From: Peptococcaceae bacterium
GTDB taxonomy: Bacteria; Bacillota; Desulfitobacteriia; Desulfitobacteriales; Syntrophobotulaceae
Reading direction: 5' to 3'
Length of the DNA: 37,303 bases
Assembly: GCA_012517475.1 (NCBI GenBank)
Contig: JAAYUV010000106.1
Span: forward strand, 1 to 37,303
The translations under genes were made by a program, and so were the position numbers. Shown here piece by piece: positions 13,635 through 21,855 of this stretch. The notes under the pieces are model-generated. The model had not been told where the DNA came from. It made no database searches and saw only the letters and a program-made list of their open reading frames with translations. Position 1 is the stretch's first letter. Each line of letters opens with the position of its first letter.

Positions 13635-15437
13635 ATGGAAGCAGCCTATTTATTGAAATATGAACAAAAAAAAGAAATTGAAAAGATTATTATAAACAAG
13701 GCAGTGACCTCTCTTTTTCAGCCAATTGTGCGTCTTGCAGACGGAGAGATTATTGGTTATGAATCCTTAAGCAGGGGACCGGAAGACTCTCCCTTATTTT
13801 CCCCGGTAGATTTGCTTCGGGCTGCTGAAGAAGAGAATAAACTTTGGGAATTAGAGCTTCTATTTAGAAAAAAAGCACTGGAGAAGTCTGTAGGGCTTTT
13901 ACAGGATAAGCTCTTATTCATTAACGTTGATCCCAATATCATTAAAGACCCTAATTTTCGCAAAGGGTTTACGCGTGAAACCTTAAGTGAATACGGAAGA
14001 TCCCCGAAATCAGTAGTCATTGAAATTACTGAAAGAACAGCAATCCAGGACTATAAACAATTCAAACAAATATTAAAGCATTATACCGATCAGGGTTACA
14101 TGATAGCGATTGATGATGTGGGTTCCGGATATTCAGGGTTGAATACGATCAACGAAGTAAGGCCTCACTTTATTAAGATGGACATGGATCTGATCCGCAA
14201 TATCGACAGAGACCAGTTCAAACAATCCATGGTAAAAGCATTAGTGGATATTTCCAATAATACAAGTATTCGATTAATTGCTGAAGGAATAGAAAACCCT
14301 GAAGAACTAAAAACTTTAATAAGGCTGGGAGTAACTGCCGGACAAGGTTTTCTTCTTCAAAAGCCTGTTCCGAATTTTGCAATATTACAAGAAGAAATGA
14401 AGGACTTAATCAATCGCTACAACAAAATAGCCAATAATCTAAAGACTTACAGCAAAGATTATCACTATGTTCTTGATTTGATAAAATCAGAAAAGTCATT
14501 CAACATAGGGGAAGAATGTGCTGTAATTAAAGAGTATTTCGACAGTTCTTCCTGTTCCGGGGTTTGCGTAGTAGAAAATGGTTACCCTGTGGGACTGGTT
14601 ATGAGGAACAAACTTGATTCGCAAATGGCCAAACAATTCGGATATTCGTTGTATTCAAAAAGACCGGTTTCCATTGCCATGGACAGAAACCCTTTGATTG
14701 TTGATTATTATACTCCGGTCTACCAGGTAGCCGCCAGAGCAATGGCCAGAGAAGAGGACAGTATTTATGACGATATTATCGTAACGAAAGGATCAAGGTA
14801 TGCGGGAATTGTTCCAATGAAAAAAATCATCGAATATACCTTGAATTATGAAAAAAACTATGCAAGAGAGCTCAATCCGCTTACTTCCCTTCCCGGAAAT
14901 ACGATCATCAACAGAGTGATCAAGGATACGATATCACATGGCGGCCGACAGTGTATTTATTATCTTGATCTTGATAACTTCAAGGTCTTTAACGATGTAT
15001 ACGGATTTGAAAATGGGGATAAAGTCATTAAACTTACAGCAGAAATTCTTCAGAACTCGGTAAAAACTCTGTTCCCATATAATAGCTTTGTCGGACATAT
15101 CGGCGGGGATGACTTTATTTTTATTGTAGAGAGCAATCCGGATCATTACCCATTAATATGTCAGGAAATCATAGCAGAGTTTGACAAAGAAGTACTTCAC
15201 TTTTTTTCTGAAAGTCATAAAAAACAAGGGTACATTGATGCGGAGGACCGGATGGGGAACAAACAGCAATTTTCTCTGACTTCTATATCCATAGTCGGGG
15301 TGTATGGCGAATTGTATAAATTCAATTCACCGGAAATTCTCGCGCAATATATGACGCAATTAAAGAAAGAAGCAAAAAAGGTCCCCTATAGTTATTACAT
15401 TATCAAAAATGTTGATAATGTACTTGGAAAAGTCTGA
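13635..15437 (+). CDS. EAL-CBS-GGDEF cyclic-di-GMP protein
   Basis: A 600-residue cytosolic protein with three parts. The EAL domain (about 20-265) has the signature as ESL (43-45) but keeps the other metal and substrate residues: INVDP, EITE, IDDVGSGYSG, FIKMD, AEGIE and GQGF. CBS-like repeats follow in the middle (about 290-400: KRPVSIAMDRNPLIVDYYTPV, then YAGIVPMKKIIEY). A GGDEF domain (about 410-580) shows NPLTSLPGN, YYLDLDNFKVFND and GGDDF at 490-494. No RxxD inhibitory site precedes GGDDF. Phosphodiesterase activity is likely; the cyclase half may be active or a sensor. The CBS part suggests nucleotide sensing. The start at ATG 13635 is preceded by AAAGGGGA. No neighbour points to an output. 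Confidence 0.88.
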   Translation: MEAAYLLKYEQKKEIEKIIINKAVTSLFQPIVRLADGEIIGYESLSRGPEDSPLFSPVDLLRAAEEENKLWELELLFRKKALEKSVGLLQDKLLFINVDPNIIKDPNFRKGFTRETLSEYGRSPKSVVIEITERTAIQDYKQFKQILKHYTDQGYMIAIDDVGSGYSGLNTINEVRPHFIKMDMDLIRNIDRDQFKQSMVKALVDISNNTSIRLIAEGIENPEELKTLIRLGVTAGQGFLLQKPVPNFAILQEEMKDLINRYNKIANNLKTYSKDYHYVLDLIKSEKSFNIGEECAVIKEYFDSSSCSGVCVVENGYPVGLVMRNKLDSQMAKQFGYSLYSKRPVSIAMDRNPLIVDYYTPVYQVAARAMAREEDSIYDDIIVTKGSRYAGIVPMKKIIEYTLNYEKNYARELNPLTSLPGNTIINRVIKDTISHGGRQCIYYLDLDNFKVFNDVYGFENGDKVIKLTAEILQNSVKTLFPYNSFVGHIGGDDFIFIVESNPDHYPLICQEIIAEFDKEVLHFFSESHKKQGYIDAEDRMGNKQQFSLTSISIVGVYGELYKFNSPEILAQYMTQLKKEAKKVPYSYYIIKNVDNVLGKV

Positions 15438-15576
15438 TTTTCCCTCGTTCGCTTTAATAAAGAAACCTTCATGTATTTGCGAATTAAGTAAAATATGAGT
15501 AATAAAAAGGAAAAACTTTAGTTATTATAGAATAGGAAAGGTCATAAAAGAGTATGATTTTTAATCTGAGGTATAT

Positions 15577-16110
15577 ATGGAAAAGGATATTTATATGTCT
15601 GTTTCCCGTAAATCCAGGGCGCTTCTTAACCGTCAGGAAGGACTCGATGTAGATTTTAAATTAACTGTAAAAGGGATTGAAGCTACGGACCTTGTTGCAT
15701 TTGCCAATTCTGAAAAGGGTGGTACCATTCTGGCCGGGGTAGGAGAAGATGAGGATGTGTATACCCTGCAGAAAGGCAAGATCATTGGGTGTTCGGTAGG
15801 GGATAAAGAAAGGTTGTACATATTAAGCAAAGCTGAAAGCTGTGTTCCCCCGGTAGAAGTAAATATTATTATTGAAAATTATGCACGCAAACCGTTTTAC
15901 AGGATTGAGATTCCATCAGGAAAAGATAAACCTTATTGTACGGCGGGCGGAACTTATAAAATTAGGGGTGACGGACGGACCAATAATTTACTCCCCGGCA
16001 GGCTGCTTTCGCTGTTTATTGAAAAGCAAAGTGAGATTTTCTTTAATCGTTTTCGGGAAGCGACGAAAGAATTAGGAAAAAATATGATCAGTTCCAACTC
16101 GATGTTATAA
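15577..16110 (+). CDS. Schlafen/AlbA_2 domain protein
   Basis: A 177-residue protein consisting almost only of an AlbA_2 (Schlafen, formerly AAA_4) domain: EGLDVDFKL, DLVAFANSEKGGTILAGVGEDEDVY, FYRIEIPSGKDKPYCTAGGTYKIRGDGRTNNL. Such domains occur in putative DNA-binding transcriptional regulators and in defence proteins. The usual winged-helix C-terminal half is absent, so this is a short form. GAGG five bases before ATG 15577 supports this start, although AAAGGAT before ATG 15595 is also possible. It is alone between the cyclic-di-GMP gene and rnmV. No function can be assigned beyond possible nucleic-acid binding. Confidence 0.72.
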   Translation: MEKDIYMSVSRKSRALLNRQEGLDVDFKLTVKGIEATDLVAFANSEKGGTILAGVGEDEDVYTLQKGKIIGCSVGDKERLYILSKAESCVPPVEVNIIIENYARKPFYRIEIPSGKDKPYCTAGGTYKIRGDGRTNNLLPGRLLSLFIEKQSEIFFNRFREATKELGKNMISSNSML

Positions 16111-16183
16111 TATATTCATAAATAATAAATTTTTAGCATATGACATTTTTTTTTGCAAAGCATATAGAATAGTTTGAAAATTA

Positions 16184-16192
16184 TGATATAAT
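16184..16192 (+). promoter_or_regulatory. Extended -10 promoter upstream of a terminator hairpin
   Basis: TGATATAAT is a perfect TGnTATAAT extended -10; the -35 region (TATAGA) is weak. A start would fall near 16199, about 40 bases before the hairpin at 16237. Confidence 0.45.
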
Positions 16193-16236
16193 ATCCTTAA
16201 GATCTTTGTTATCCCGCATATTTCTATATCATTGAA

Positions 16237-16268
16237 CTGTTGATATTCAAATATCGACAGTTTTTCTT
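16237..16268 (+). terminator. Terminator-like hairpin between the AlbA_2 gene and rnmV
   Basis: CTGT-GATAT (16237-16246) pairs with ATATC-ACAG (16251-16260), with one internal T-G wobble, and is followed by TTTTTCTTT. It may end the upstream gene's message, attenuate rnmV, or end a short RNA from the promoter near 16190. A second TATAAT lies downstream at 16349-16354 without a good -35. The remaining 16111-16405 shows nothing else. Confidence 0.65.
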
Positions 16269-16405
16269 TCGTTATAAGCTTGTTAAGGCTATGCAACATG
16301 AAACGAAGAGATATCAAAGAATCATAAGTATGAACTTCAGTTATCCTATATAATAGAAATGTATAAAGAAGCACCGGTACGGATTAAGTATTCATGGAGG
16401 TCACT

Positions 16406-17014
16406 TTGAAGAACCAAGATATGCCGTATGAAAATGATTTTGAGGAGTTAATTATCGTAGAAGGAAAGAACGATGCACATGCTGTCCGTAGAGCACTGGG
16501 CAAGGTAGATATTATTTGGACTGAAGGATTTGGCCTAACCGAGGAAAAGTTAGCATTTATCACCGAGGTTGCGAAAAGAAAAGGTGTTATTGTTTGTACT
16601 GATCCGGATTTCGCGGGTAAAAAGATTCGCGAACGGATTAATAAGCGGGTACCAGGGGCCAAACATGTTTATCTTTCTCAGGAATGTGCCCGCAGTACGA
16701 AGGGTGATGATATTGGGCTGGAGAACGTATCTGATGAAGAAATCAGAAAAGCTTTTTCCAAGGTATTAGAGGAAAAAGGCAGATCCAAAGTCAATCGCAA
16801 TAACCCTGTAATTCTTTTTAATATGGACGATATGCTTATGTATGGCCTTGTAGGAAAAGAAGGGGCCTCAGAGAAAAGATCAGCTGTGGGGAAAATACTG
16901 GGAATCGGGGATACCAATGCTAAACAGTTTTTATACCGTTTAAACCGATATTCTTTTAGCAGGGAGGATTTTCTTGCTGCCTTAAAAGAGGTAGAAAGGA
17001 AGGATGTTGATTGA
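16406..17014 (+). CDS. rnmV: Ribonuclease M5
   Basis: RNase M5 carries out the final maturation cut of 5S rRNA in Firmicutes, using a Toprim domain. Visible are the Toprim glutamate (ELIIVEGKNDAHAV), the acidic pair (VCTDPDFAGKKIRE) and the ISKNDIGLEN-equivalent STKGDDIGLENVS. The C-terminal IGDTNAKQFLYRLNRYSFSREDF is also family-typical. The frame contains ATG 16394, but GGAGGT (16396-16401) lies inside it and just before TTG 16406, so I take TTG as the start (202 residues). It overlaps ksgA by four bases, as in the Bacillus rnmV-ksgA arrangement. Confidence 0.92.
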   Translation: MKNQDMPYENDFEELIIVEGKNDAHAVRRALGKVDIIWTEGFGLTEEKLAFITEVAKRKGVIVCTDPDFAGKKIRERINKRVPGAKHVYLSQECARSTKGDDIGLENVSDEEIRKAFSKVLEEKGRSKVNRNNPVILFNMDDMLMYGLVGKEGASEKRSAVGKILGIGDTNAKQFLYRLNRYSFSREDFLAALKEVERKDVD

Positions 17015-17859
17015 ATAATGCAAGAAAAGAGACTGCCTTGGCTTATACCCGAAGGGTATTAAGAAACGGCGCGCATGCGAAAAAGTCACTGGGGCAGAAT
17101 TTTCTTATTGATGACCAAGTGATAGAAAGGATTGTTGGAGAAGGGATTCCTGAAGGGGAATTTCCTCTTGTGGAAATAGGCCCGGGTCCGGGTGGCTTAA
17201 CAAGAGTACTGCTTCAAAAAAATCGGCGTTTATGGGCTGTTGAGCTAGACGCTGAAAAAATAAATATTTTGGAAAAGGAATTTAGCGACAAGGCCCTCAT
17301 TTTATTGCACATGGATGCACTAAAGCTGCAATTGTCAGAACTATGGAGCGGGGAAAAAGGATGGCTGATCGGAAATCTTCCGTATTATATTACGAATCCT
17401 ATTCTCATGCATTATTTGAAGCAGAGAGAATTATTATACGGGATGACAGTCATGGTGCAGAAAGAGGTCGCCTTAAGGATGGTTGCTTTGCCCGGAAGTA
17501 AAGACTATGGAATCTTATCAATTGCCGTTCAGTTATTTTCAGATGCCAAAATACTATTTGATGTGCAGCCTGCTTCATTTTGGCCGCAGCCTAAAGTTAC
17601 TTCGGCTGTATTAAAATTGGTTATTCGTTCTTATCCGGAATTTGATGCCGATTATCAATTGTTCTTTAAAGTAGTCAAAGCAGCCTTTTCCCAACGAAGA
17701 AAAACAATACTAAACACCCTATCTTCAGGGCTTGCTCTTCCAAAGGAAGAACTGTCCAAACTTTTGAGTTTAGCAGAAGTTGATGAAAAGAATAGGGCCG
17801 AGAATATCAGCATTATAGAGTACCAAAAAATCACAAATATCCTAGCTGCAATGAAATAG
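17011..17859 (+). CDS. rsmA: 16S rRNA (adenine1518/1519-N6) dimethyltransferase
   Basis: RsmA/KsgA dimethylates two adjacent adenines in helix 45 of 16S rRNA late in small-subunit assembly. The 282-residue sequence has AKKSLGQNFLIDDQVI, the SAM motif VEIGPGPGGLTRVLL, the catalytic NLPYYITNPILMHYL and QKEVALRM. A PQPKVTSAVLKL and AAFSQRRKTILNTL region also fits. The start is TTG 17011, overlapping the rnmV stop, with GGAAGG about eight bases before. Co-translation with rnmV groups two rRNA maturation steps. No clear terminator follows. Confidence 0.96.
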   Translation: MNNARKETALAYTRRVLRNGAHAKKSLGQNFLIDDQVIERIVGEGIPEGEFPLVEIGPGPGGLTRVLLQKNRRLWAVELDAEKINILEKEFSDKALILLHMDALKLQLSELWSGEKGWLIGNLPYYITNPILMHYLKQRELLYGMTVMVQKEVALRMVALPGSKDYGILSIAVQLFSDAKILFDVQPASFWPQPKVTSAVLKLVIRSYPEFDADYQLFFKVVKAAFSQRRKTILNTLSSGLALPKEELSKLLSLAEVDEKNRAENISIIEYQKITNILAAMK

Positions 17860-18025
17860 GACTTTTTTCCCAGTTTATGCGACTTAATATATGAAAAAGG
17901 AAAAAATGTTGAAAATTATTGAATAATATGTTAAATTTTAGCTAATAAATTATCAGATATTTGACATCTTCTTTTGTCTGGAGCTTTCAACAAGTCCAAA
18001 TTATATAGGTTTCAGGTAAATAGAG

Positions 18026-18058
18026 CCGGTTCATCTGAACAATGTAACCGGTTCATCT
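18026..18058. repeat. Direct repeat CCGGTTCATCT before the chemotaxis receptor
   Basis: Exact copies lie at 18026-18036 and 18048-18058, 22 bases apart (about two helical turns). CCGGTT and AACCGG can also pair (18026-18031 with 18046-18051). This would suit a dimeric regulator or a leader hairpin. The rest of the 17860-18133 gap is AT-rich and shows no gene or assignable promoter. Confidence 0.4.
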
Positions 18059-18133
18059 ATATCTATAACCGAAAAGGGGAGGGACAATATTCTTTTAGTC
18101 GATTGATTGTTAGTGGGGGGAGAGAATAATAGA

Positions 18134-19900
18134 ATGAAAAAAATCAAATATAAAATTTTATCATCATTATTGGCGTGTATTGTCATTATTTTAATCTTAG
18201 AAACTTCATATTCTGTATATAACCTAAAAGCGGCTAGTCAAGTAGACATTAACAGCAACAGGAGTATCTTGTACGAACAGTTCGACCAAAAGATTAAAAT
18301 GGAAGTAGAGACCTGTGTTAGTGTAATAGATCAATTTCATAAGAAGCAGCTGAATGGGGAAATGACGGAAGAGCAGGCAAAAAAAGCAGCTGCTGATGTT
18401 GTCCGTGAACTGCGGTTTGATAACGGGAATTATTTTTGGGTGGATACAACGGAAGGGATTAACGTAGTCCTTTTGGGCAGAGATACTGAAGGAAAAAGCA
18501 GATATAATGCCCAGGATTCAGAGGGCGTATTCTATGTCCATGACTTTATTAGTAACGGGATCAAGGAAGGCGGGGGTTATTCAGACTATAAGTTTCCCCG
18601 GCCCAACCAAACGGAGTTAATACCTAAAAGAGGATATACCCTGTTATATAAGCCTTACAACTGGGTCGTAGGGACAGGAAATTATCTTGATGATATTGAA
18701 AAAGTGGTCAAGCTGAGAGAGCAGGAGATTCAGAAGAAGCTCAGCAGTCAAATATTTATGCTATTCGCAATTAATCTGCTTTGCCTTGTCATTGCCGTAA
18801 TGATTGGACTTTTCATGAGCAAGAAAATCTCCGATCCCATCGTGAAAATGGCGGAAGGGGTAAGACTTCTGGCTCAAGGCGATTTAAGAGTAGAACGTCT
18901 GGATGTTTCTCAAAAGGATGAGATTGGAGATCTGGCATCCGGCTTTAATGCCATGGCCGATAATTTAAGAGAACTGGTTAAGCGGATTATGGGATCTTCC
19001 AGCCAGCTTTCCTCTGCCTCCGAGCAGTTGGCCGCAGGCGCCGAACAACTGGCGAAAGCAGCTTCTTCCGTTGCGGTTTCCATATCGGATGTTTCTACAG
19101 GCACGGAAAAACAAATTATGGCTGTTGATGAGGTATCTCGTGTTGTTGAGAATATGAATTCTGTTGTTGGGCAGATTATCACCAATGTTAAAGAAGCAAC
19201 GGTTGTTTCTGAACAGACAGCGGCTACGGCCCAAAAAGAAAGTGAAGAAATTGATTATACTATTCAACAAATGGCCAAGATTGAGGAAACGACCAACCAT
19301 GCTGCAGGACTCGTCGATAATTTAGGTTCCCGTTCACGGGAAATCGGACAGATCGTAGATACAATTTCCGGTATTGCCGAACAGACCAACCTTCTCGCTT
19401 TAAACGCTGCGATTGAAGCGGCCAGAGCCGGAGAACAAGGTAAAGGATTTGCTGTGGTTGCGGAGGAAGTAAGAAAACTTGCGGAACAATCCCAGGAAGC
19501 AGCCAAACAAATTGCTGACCTTATTCGGCAAATTCAATTTGATACCGATCAGGCAGTAGGGGCTATGAACGAAGGAACGAAAGAGGTTAGAGTAGGAACC
19601 GCTTCAGTTAATGCCGCAGGCAAAACCTTTAAGCAAATTGCGGAACTGATTCAAGATGTTTCGGAAAAGGTCAATTATGCAGCACAATGTCTGATGGACA
19701 GCGCGAAAGATAATCAAAGAATTGCCTCCGCTGTGTTAGAGGTAGACGAAATCAGCAGGGAAATTGCGGCCCAAACTCAATCCGTGAATGCGGCGGTTGA
19801 GGAACAAACTGCCTCATCGGAGGAAATAGCCTCTTCCAGCCATTTATTGATGAAAAACGCGGAAGAAATGCAAGATTTATTGACAAGATTTAAATTATAA
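18134..19900 (+). CDS. Methyl-accepting chemotaxis protein with a Cache-type sensor
   Basis: A 588-residue membrane receptor. TM1 is at about 8-30, then an extracellular single-Cache domain (the [24 protein letters not shown] and [17 protein letters not shown] segments are typical of sCache_2). TM2 follows at about 206-228, then HAMP ([21 protein letters not shown]) and a long coiled-coil signalling domain with the conserved tip [20 protein letters not shown] near residue 420. Its ligand is unknown; sCache_2 domains often bind small carboxylates. ATG 18134 follows GGGGGGAGAG; the frame opens earlier with TTG 18107. It is inserted between ksgA and yabG, which are neighbours in Bacillus, and has its own terminator. 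Confidence 0.93.
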   Translation: MKKIKYKILSSLLACIVIILILETSYSVYNLKAASQVDINSNRSILYEQFDQKIKMEVETCVSVIDQFHKKQLNGEMTEEQAKKAAADVVRELRFDNGNYFWVDTTEGINVVLLGRDTEGKSRYNAQDSEGVFYVHDFISNGIKEGGGYSDYKFPRPNQTELIPKRGYTLLYKPYNWVVGTGNYLDDIEKVVKLREQEIQKKLSSQIFMLFAINLLCLVIAVMIGLFMSKKISDPIVKMAEGVRLLAQGDLRVERLDVSQKDEIGDLASGFNAMADNLRELVKRIMGSSSQLSSASEQLAAGAEQLAKAASSVAVSISDVSTGTEKQIMAVDEVSRVVENMNSVVGQIITNVKEATVVSEQTAATAQKESEEIDYTIQQMAKIEETTNHAAGLVDNLGSRSREIGQIVDTISGIAEQTNLLALNAAIEAARAGEQGKGFAVVAEEVRKLAEQSQEAAKQIADLIRQIQFDTDQAVGAMNEGTKEVRVGTASVNAAGKTFKQIAELIQDVSEKVNYAAQCLMDSAKDNQRIASAVLEVDEISREIAAQTQSVNAAVEEQTASSEEIASSSHLLMKNAEEMQDLLTRFKL

Positions 19901-19940
19901 TCCAATAGAATTGAATATCCCGGAGGAGTATATCTTTTGA

Positions 19941-19978
19941 CCTGTCTTCCCTGAAACTGGGAAGACAGGTTTTTCTTT
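19941..19978 (+). terminator. Intrinsic terminator after the chemotaxis receptor
   Basis: CCTGTCTTCC (19941-19950) pairs perfectly with GGAAGACAGG (19960-19969), followed by TTTTTCTTTTT. Confidence 0.92.
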
Positions 19979-20038
19979 TTGTCGAAAAGAAAACGAAGCA
20001 TGAATTATTTGGGGTAAAAGCAAATTGAATTATACCGA

Positions 20039-20047
20039 CATAGTATA
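20039..20047 (+). promoter_or_regulatory. Possible sigma-K -10 element before yabG
   Basis: CATAGTATA fits the sigma-K -10 pattern CATANNNTA and lies 31 bases before the yabG ATG. The -35 side is only AC-like (CA near 20021). Bacillus yabG is under sigma-K, which favours this reading. Confidence 0.45.
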
Positions 20048-20078
20048 GTTATATAGCTAAGAGCAGGGGGTTTCTAAA

Positions 20079-20906
20079 ATGTACCAGATCGGAAAAATTG
20101 TAGCCCGCCGTTCTTACAACCAGGATCTATTGTTAAAAATTATTGATATAAAAAAAGTGGGAAGAGAAAAAGTTGCAATACTTGGGGGGCTCCATTACAG
20201 GCTAATCGCGGATGCTTCCTTCGACGACCTTGTCCCTGTAAGCGAGAAAGAAATTGTGTATTATCAACTTGCTGATTCACAGGAGGTTTATAAAAAATAC
20301 CGCAAGGTAGTTTATGACCGTAAATTTAAAGTGGAAGAAGAATATTTTGAGGTTCCCGGAAGGATTCTTCATATGGACGGGGATAAAGAATATCTCGAAC
20401 AATGTCTGAAAACTTACAAACAGTTAGGTCTCCAAGCACGTGGGATCAGTAAGTCTGAGGCGGAGCAGCCTAAAGCAGTAGGTAAAGTATTAAGAGAATA
20501 TCCAACAGATATTCTTGTTCTGACAGGGCATGACTCACTTTTAAAAGGAAAGACGGACCTAAAGAGCTTAGACAGTTACCGGAGTTCTTCCCATTTTGTC
20601 CAGTCTGTCCTTGAGGCCAGAAAAGTGCAACCAAATAAGGATGCCCTGGTAATCTTTGCAGGAGGATGTCAGTCTAACTTTGAAGCCATTATCGAGGCAG
20701 GAGCAAACTTTGCATCTTCACCGAAGAGGATGTTGATACACGCCTTAGATCCTGTTTTTCTTGTAGAAAGTATTGCTTACACTCCCATTGACAGAACCGT
20801 TTCACTCAAAGATATTATCCGTCACACCGTTACCGGGACAGACGGAGTAGGGGGAATCGAGACGAGGGGTCAAATGAGGAGGGGTTATCCGAGAGTGGAA
20901 TTTTAA
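20079..20906 (+). CDS. yabG: Sporulation-specific peptidase YabG
   Basis: YabG is a mother-cell protease that processes spore-coat proteins. The 275-residue protein shows the family layout: an N-terminal small beta-domain (MYQIGKIVARRSYNQDLLLKI), DTGHD-like ILVLTGHDSL, and the central VIFAGGCQSNFEAIIEAGANFASSPKRMLIHALDPV. It ends GIETRGQMRRGYPRVEF. ATG 20079 is preceded by GCAGGGGG. It keeps its Bacillus neighbours ksgA (upstream, beyond the receptor) and ispE (downstream, beyond the cyanophycin genes). Confidence 0.93.
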   Translation: MYQIGKIVARRSYNQDLLLKIIDIKKVGREKVAILGGLHYRLIADASFDDLVPVSEKEIVYYQLADSQEVYKKYRKVVYDRKFKVEEEYFEVPGRILHMDGDKEYLEQCLKTYKQLGLQARGISKSEAEQPKAVGKVLREYPTDILVLTGHDSLLKGKTDLKSLDSYRSSSHFVQSVLEARKVQPNKDALVIFAGGCQSNFEAIIEAGANFASSPKRMLIHALDPVFLVESIAYTPIDRTVSLKDIIRHTVTGTDGVGGIETRGQMRRGYPRVEF

Positions 20907-20970
20907 GAATTTCAACTAGGATGGGAATAATTTAAGCAGATTTCCACAGATTAAATTGCGGAGGGATTTT

Positions 20971-21798
20971 ATGAACGAGCATATCAGTGGAAATCTGCTT
21001 ATTATTGGCGGAGCTGAAGACAAGCAGAATGAGTGTAAGATACTCAAGTACTTTTTTCATGAGGCAGGAGAAAAAGATGCGAGAATATGTGTAATTACCG
21101 CGGCATCAAGTACTGCGGAGCGGGCTGGAAAAGTCTATGAAGACCTTTTTATCAAGTTTGGTTGCCCCGACGTAGAAATTATTAATATTATATCGCGGGA
21201 TGATGCCAATACCCGGGAGAATGTAGACAAGATTATTCGTTCCAGCGGAGTGTTCTTTACGGGTGGGGATCAACTGAGGATCACAGCGATGTTGGGCGGA
21301 ACAGAATTGGGGAAAGCTTTACAACACATCTATGAAAGAAAGATTATTATAGCCGGCACCAGTGCGGGAGCGTCAGTCATGTCCGACACGATGATTATTG
21401 GCGGGGAAGGGGATACTCCCGGGGAAGATTTAATCAAGATGGCACCGGGGCTGGGACTTCTGAAAGGCGTAATTATAGACCAGCATTTTGCCCAGAGGGG
21501 AAGGATTGGCCGTCTCCTGACTGCAGTATCTCTAAATCCATATGTGCTGGGAATAGGAATTGATGAGGATACTTCCATACATGTAACTGCCGACGGAAGT
21601 ATAAAGGTTATTGGAAGAGGGACAGCGTTAATTATTGACGCTTCCAGCGTGATCGTATCCAATGTAGATGAATTGTTCAGCGGCAGGCCTCTGGCGTTAG
21701 CACCTTTACAATTGCATGTCTTAAGTGAAGGTTATGTATTCGATATTTTTGGAAGAGCAAGCAATCCCAGACAGACCAGGAATTTTAAGGAATATTAA
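20971..21798 (+). CDS. cphB: Cyanophycinase
   Basis: Cyanophycinase is a serine exopeptidase of the S51 type that cuts cyanophycin into beta-Asp-Arg dipeptides. The 275-residue protein shows GNLLIIGGAEDK, VITAASS, FFTGGDQLRI, the nucleophile Ser131 in AGTSAGASVMSD, DQHFAQRGRIGRL and GIGIDEDTSIHV, all at family positions. There is no secretion signal, so it is an intracellular form. ATG 20971 follows GGAGGG; an upstream TTG at 20956 contains that ribosome site. It is followed after 57 bases by cphA, so the pair can make and recycle the polymer. Confidence 0.95.
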   Translation: MNEHISGNLLIIGGAEDKQNECKILKYFFHEAGEKDARICVITAASSTAERAGKVYEDLFIKFGCPDVEIINIISRDDANTRENVDKIIRSSGVFFTGGDQLRITAMLGGTELGKALQHIYERKIIIAGTSAGASVMSDTMIIGGEGDTPGEDLIKMAPGLGLLKGVIIDQHFAQRGRIGRLLTAVSLNPYVLGIGIDEDTSIHVTADGSIKVIGRGTALIIDASSVIVSNVDELFSGRPLALAPLQLHVLSEGYVFDIFGRASNPRQTRNFKEY

Positions 21799-21855
21799 AA
21801 TCATAAACAGGAAAAAATAGTAAGTAGCCAAAACGTAACAGGAGGCAACCCGTTA

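Noticed and set aside
17940-18133. Possible c-di-GMP or other riboswitch before the chemotaxis receptor
   Set aside because: The conserved GEMM core is absent; only a direct repeat and a weak hairpin are present.
18910-19506. Three minus-strand frames inside the chemotaxis receptor
   Set aside because: They are shadows of the repetitive coiled-coil coding sequence, with no ribosome sites or domain similarity.
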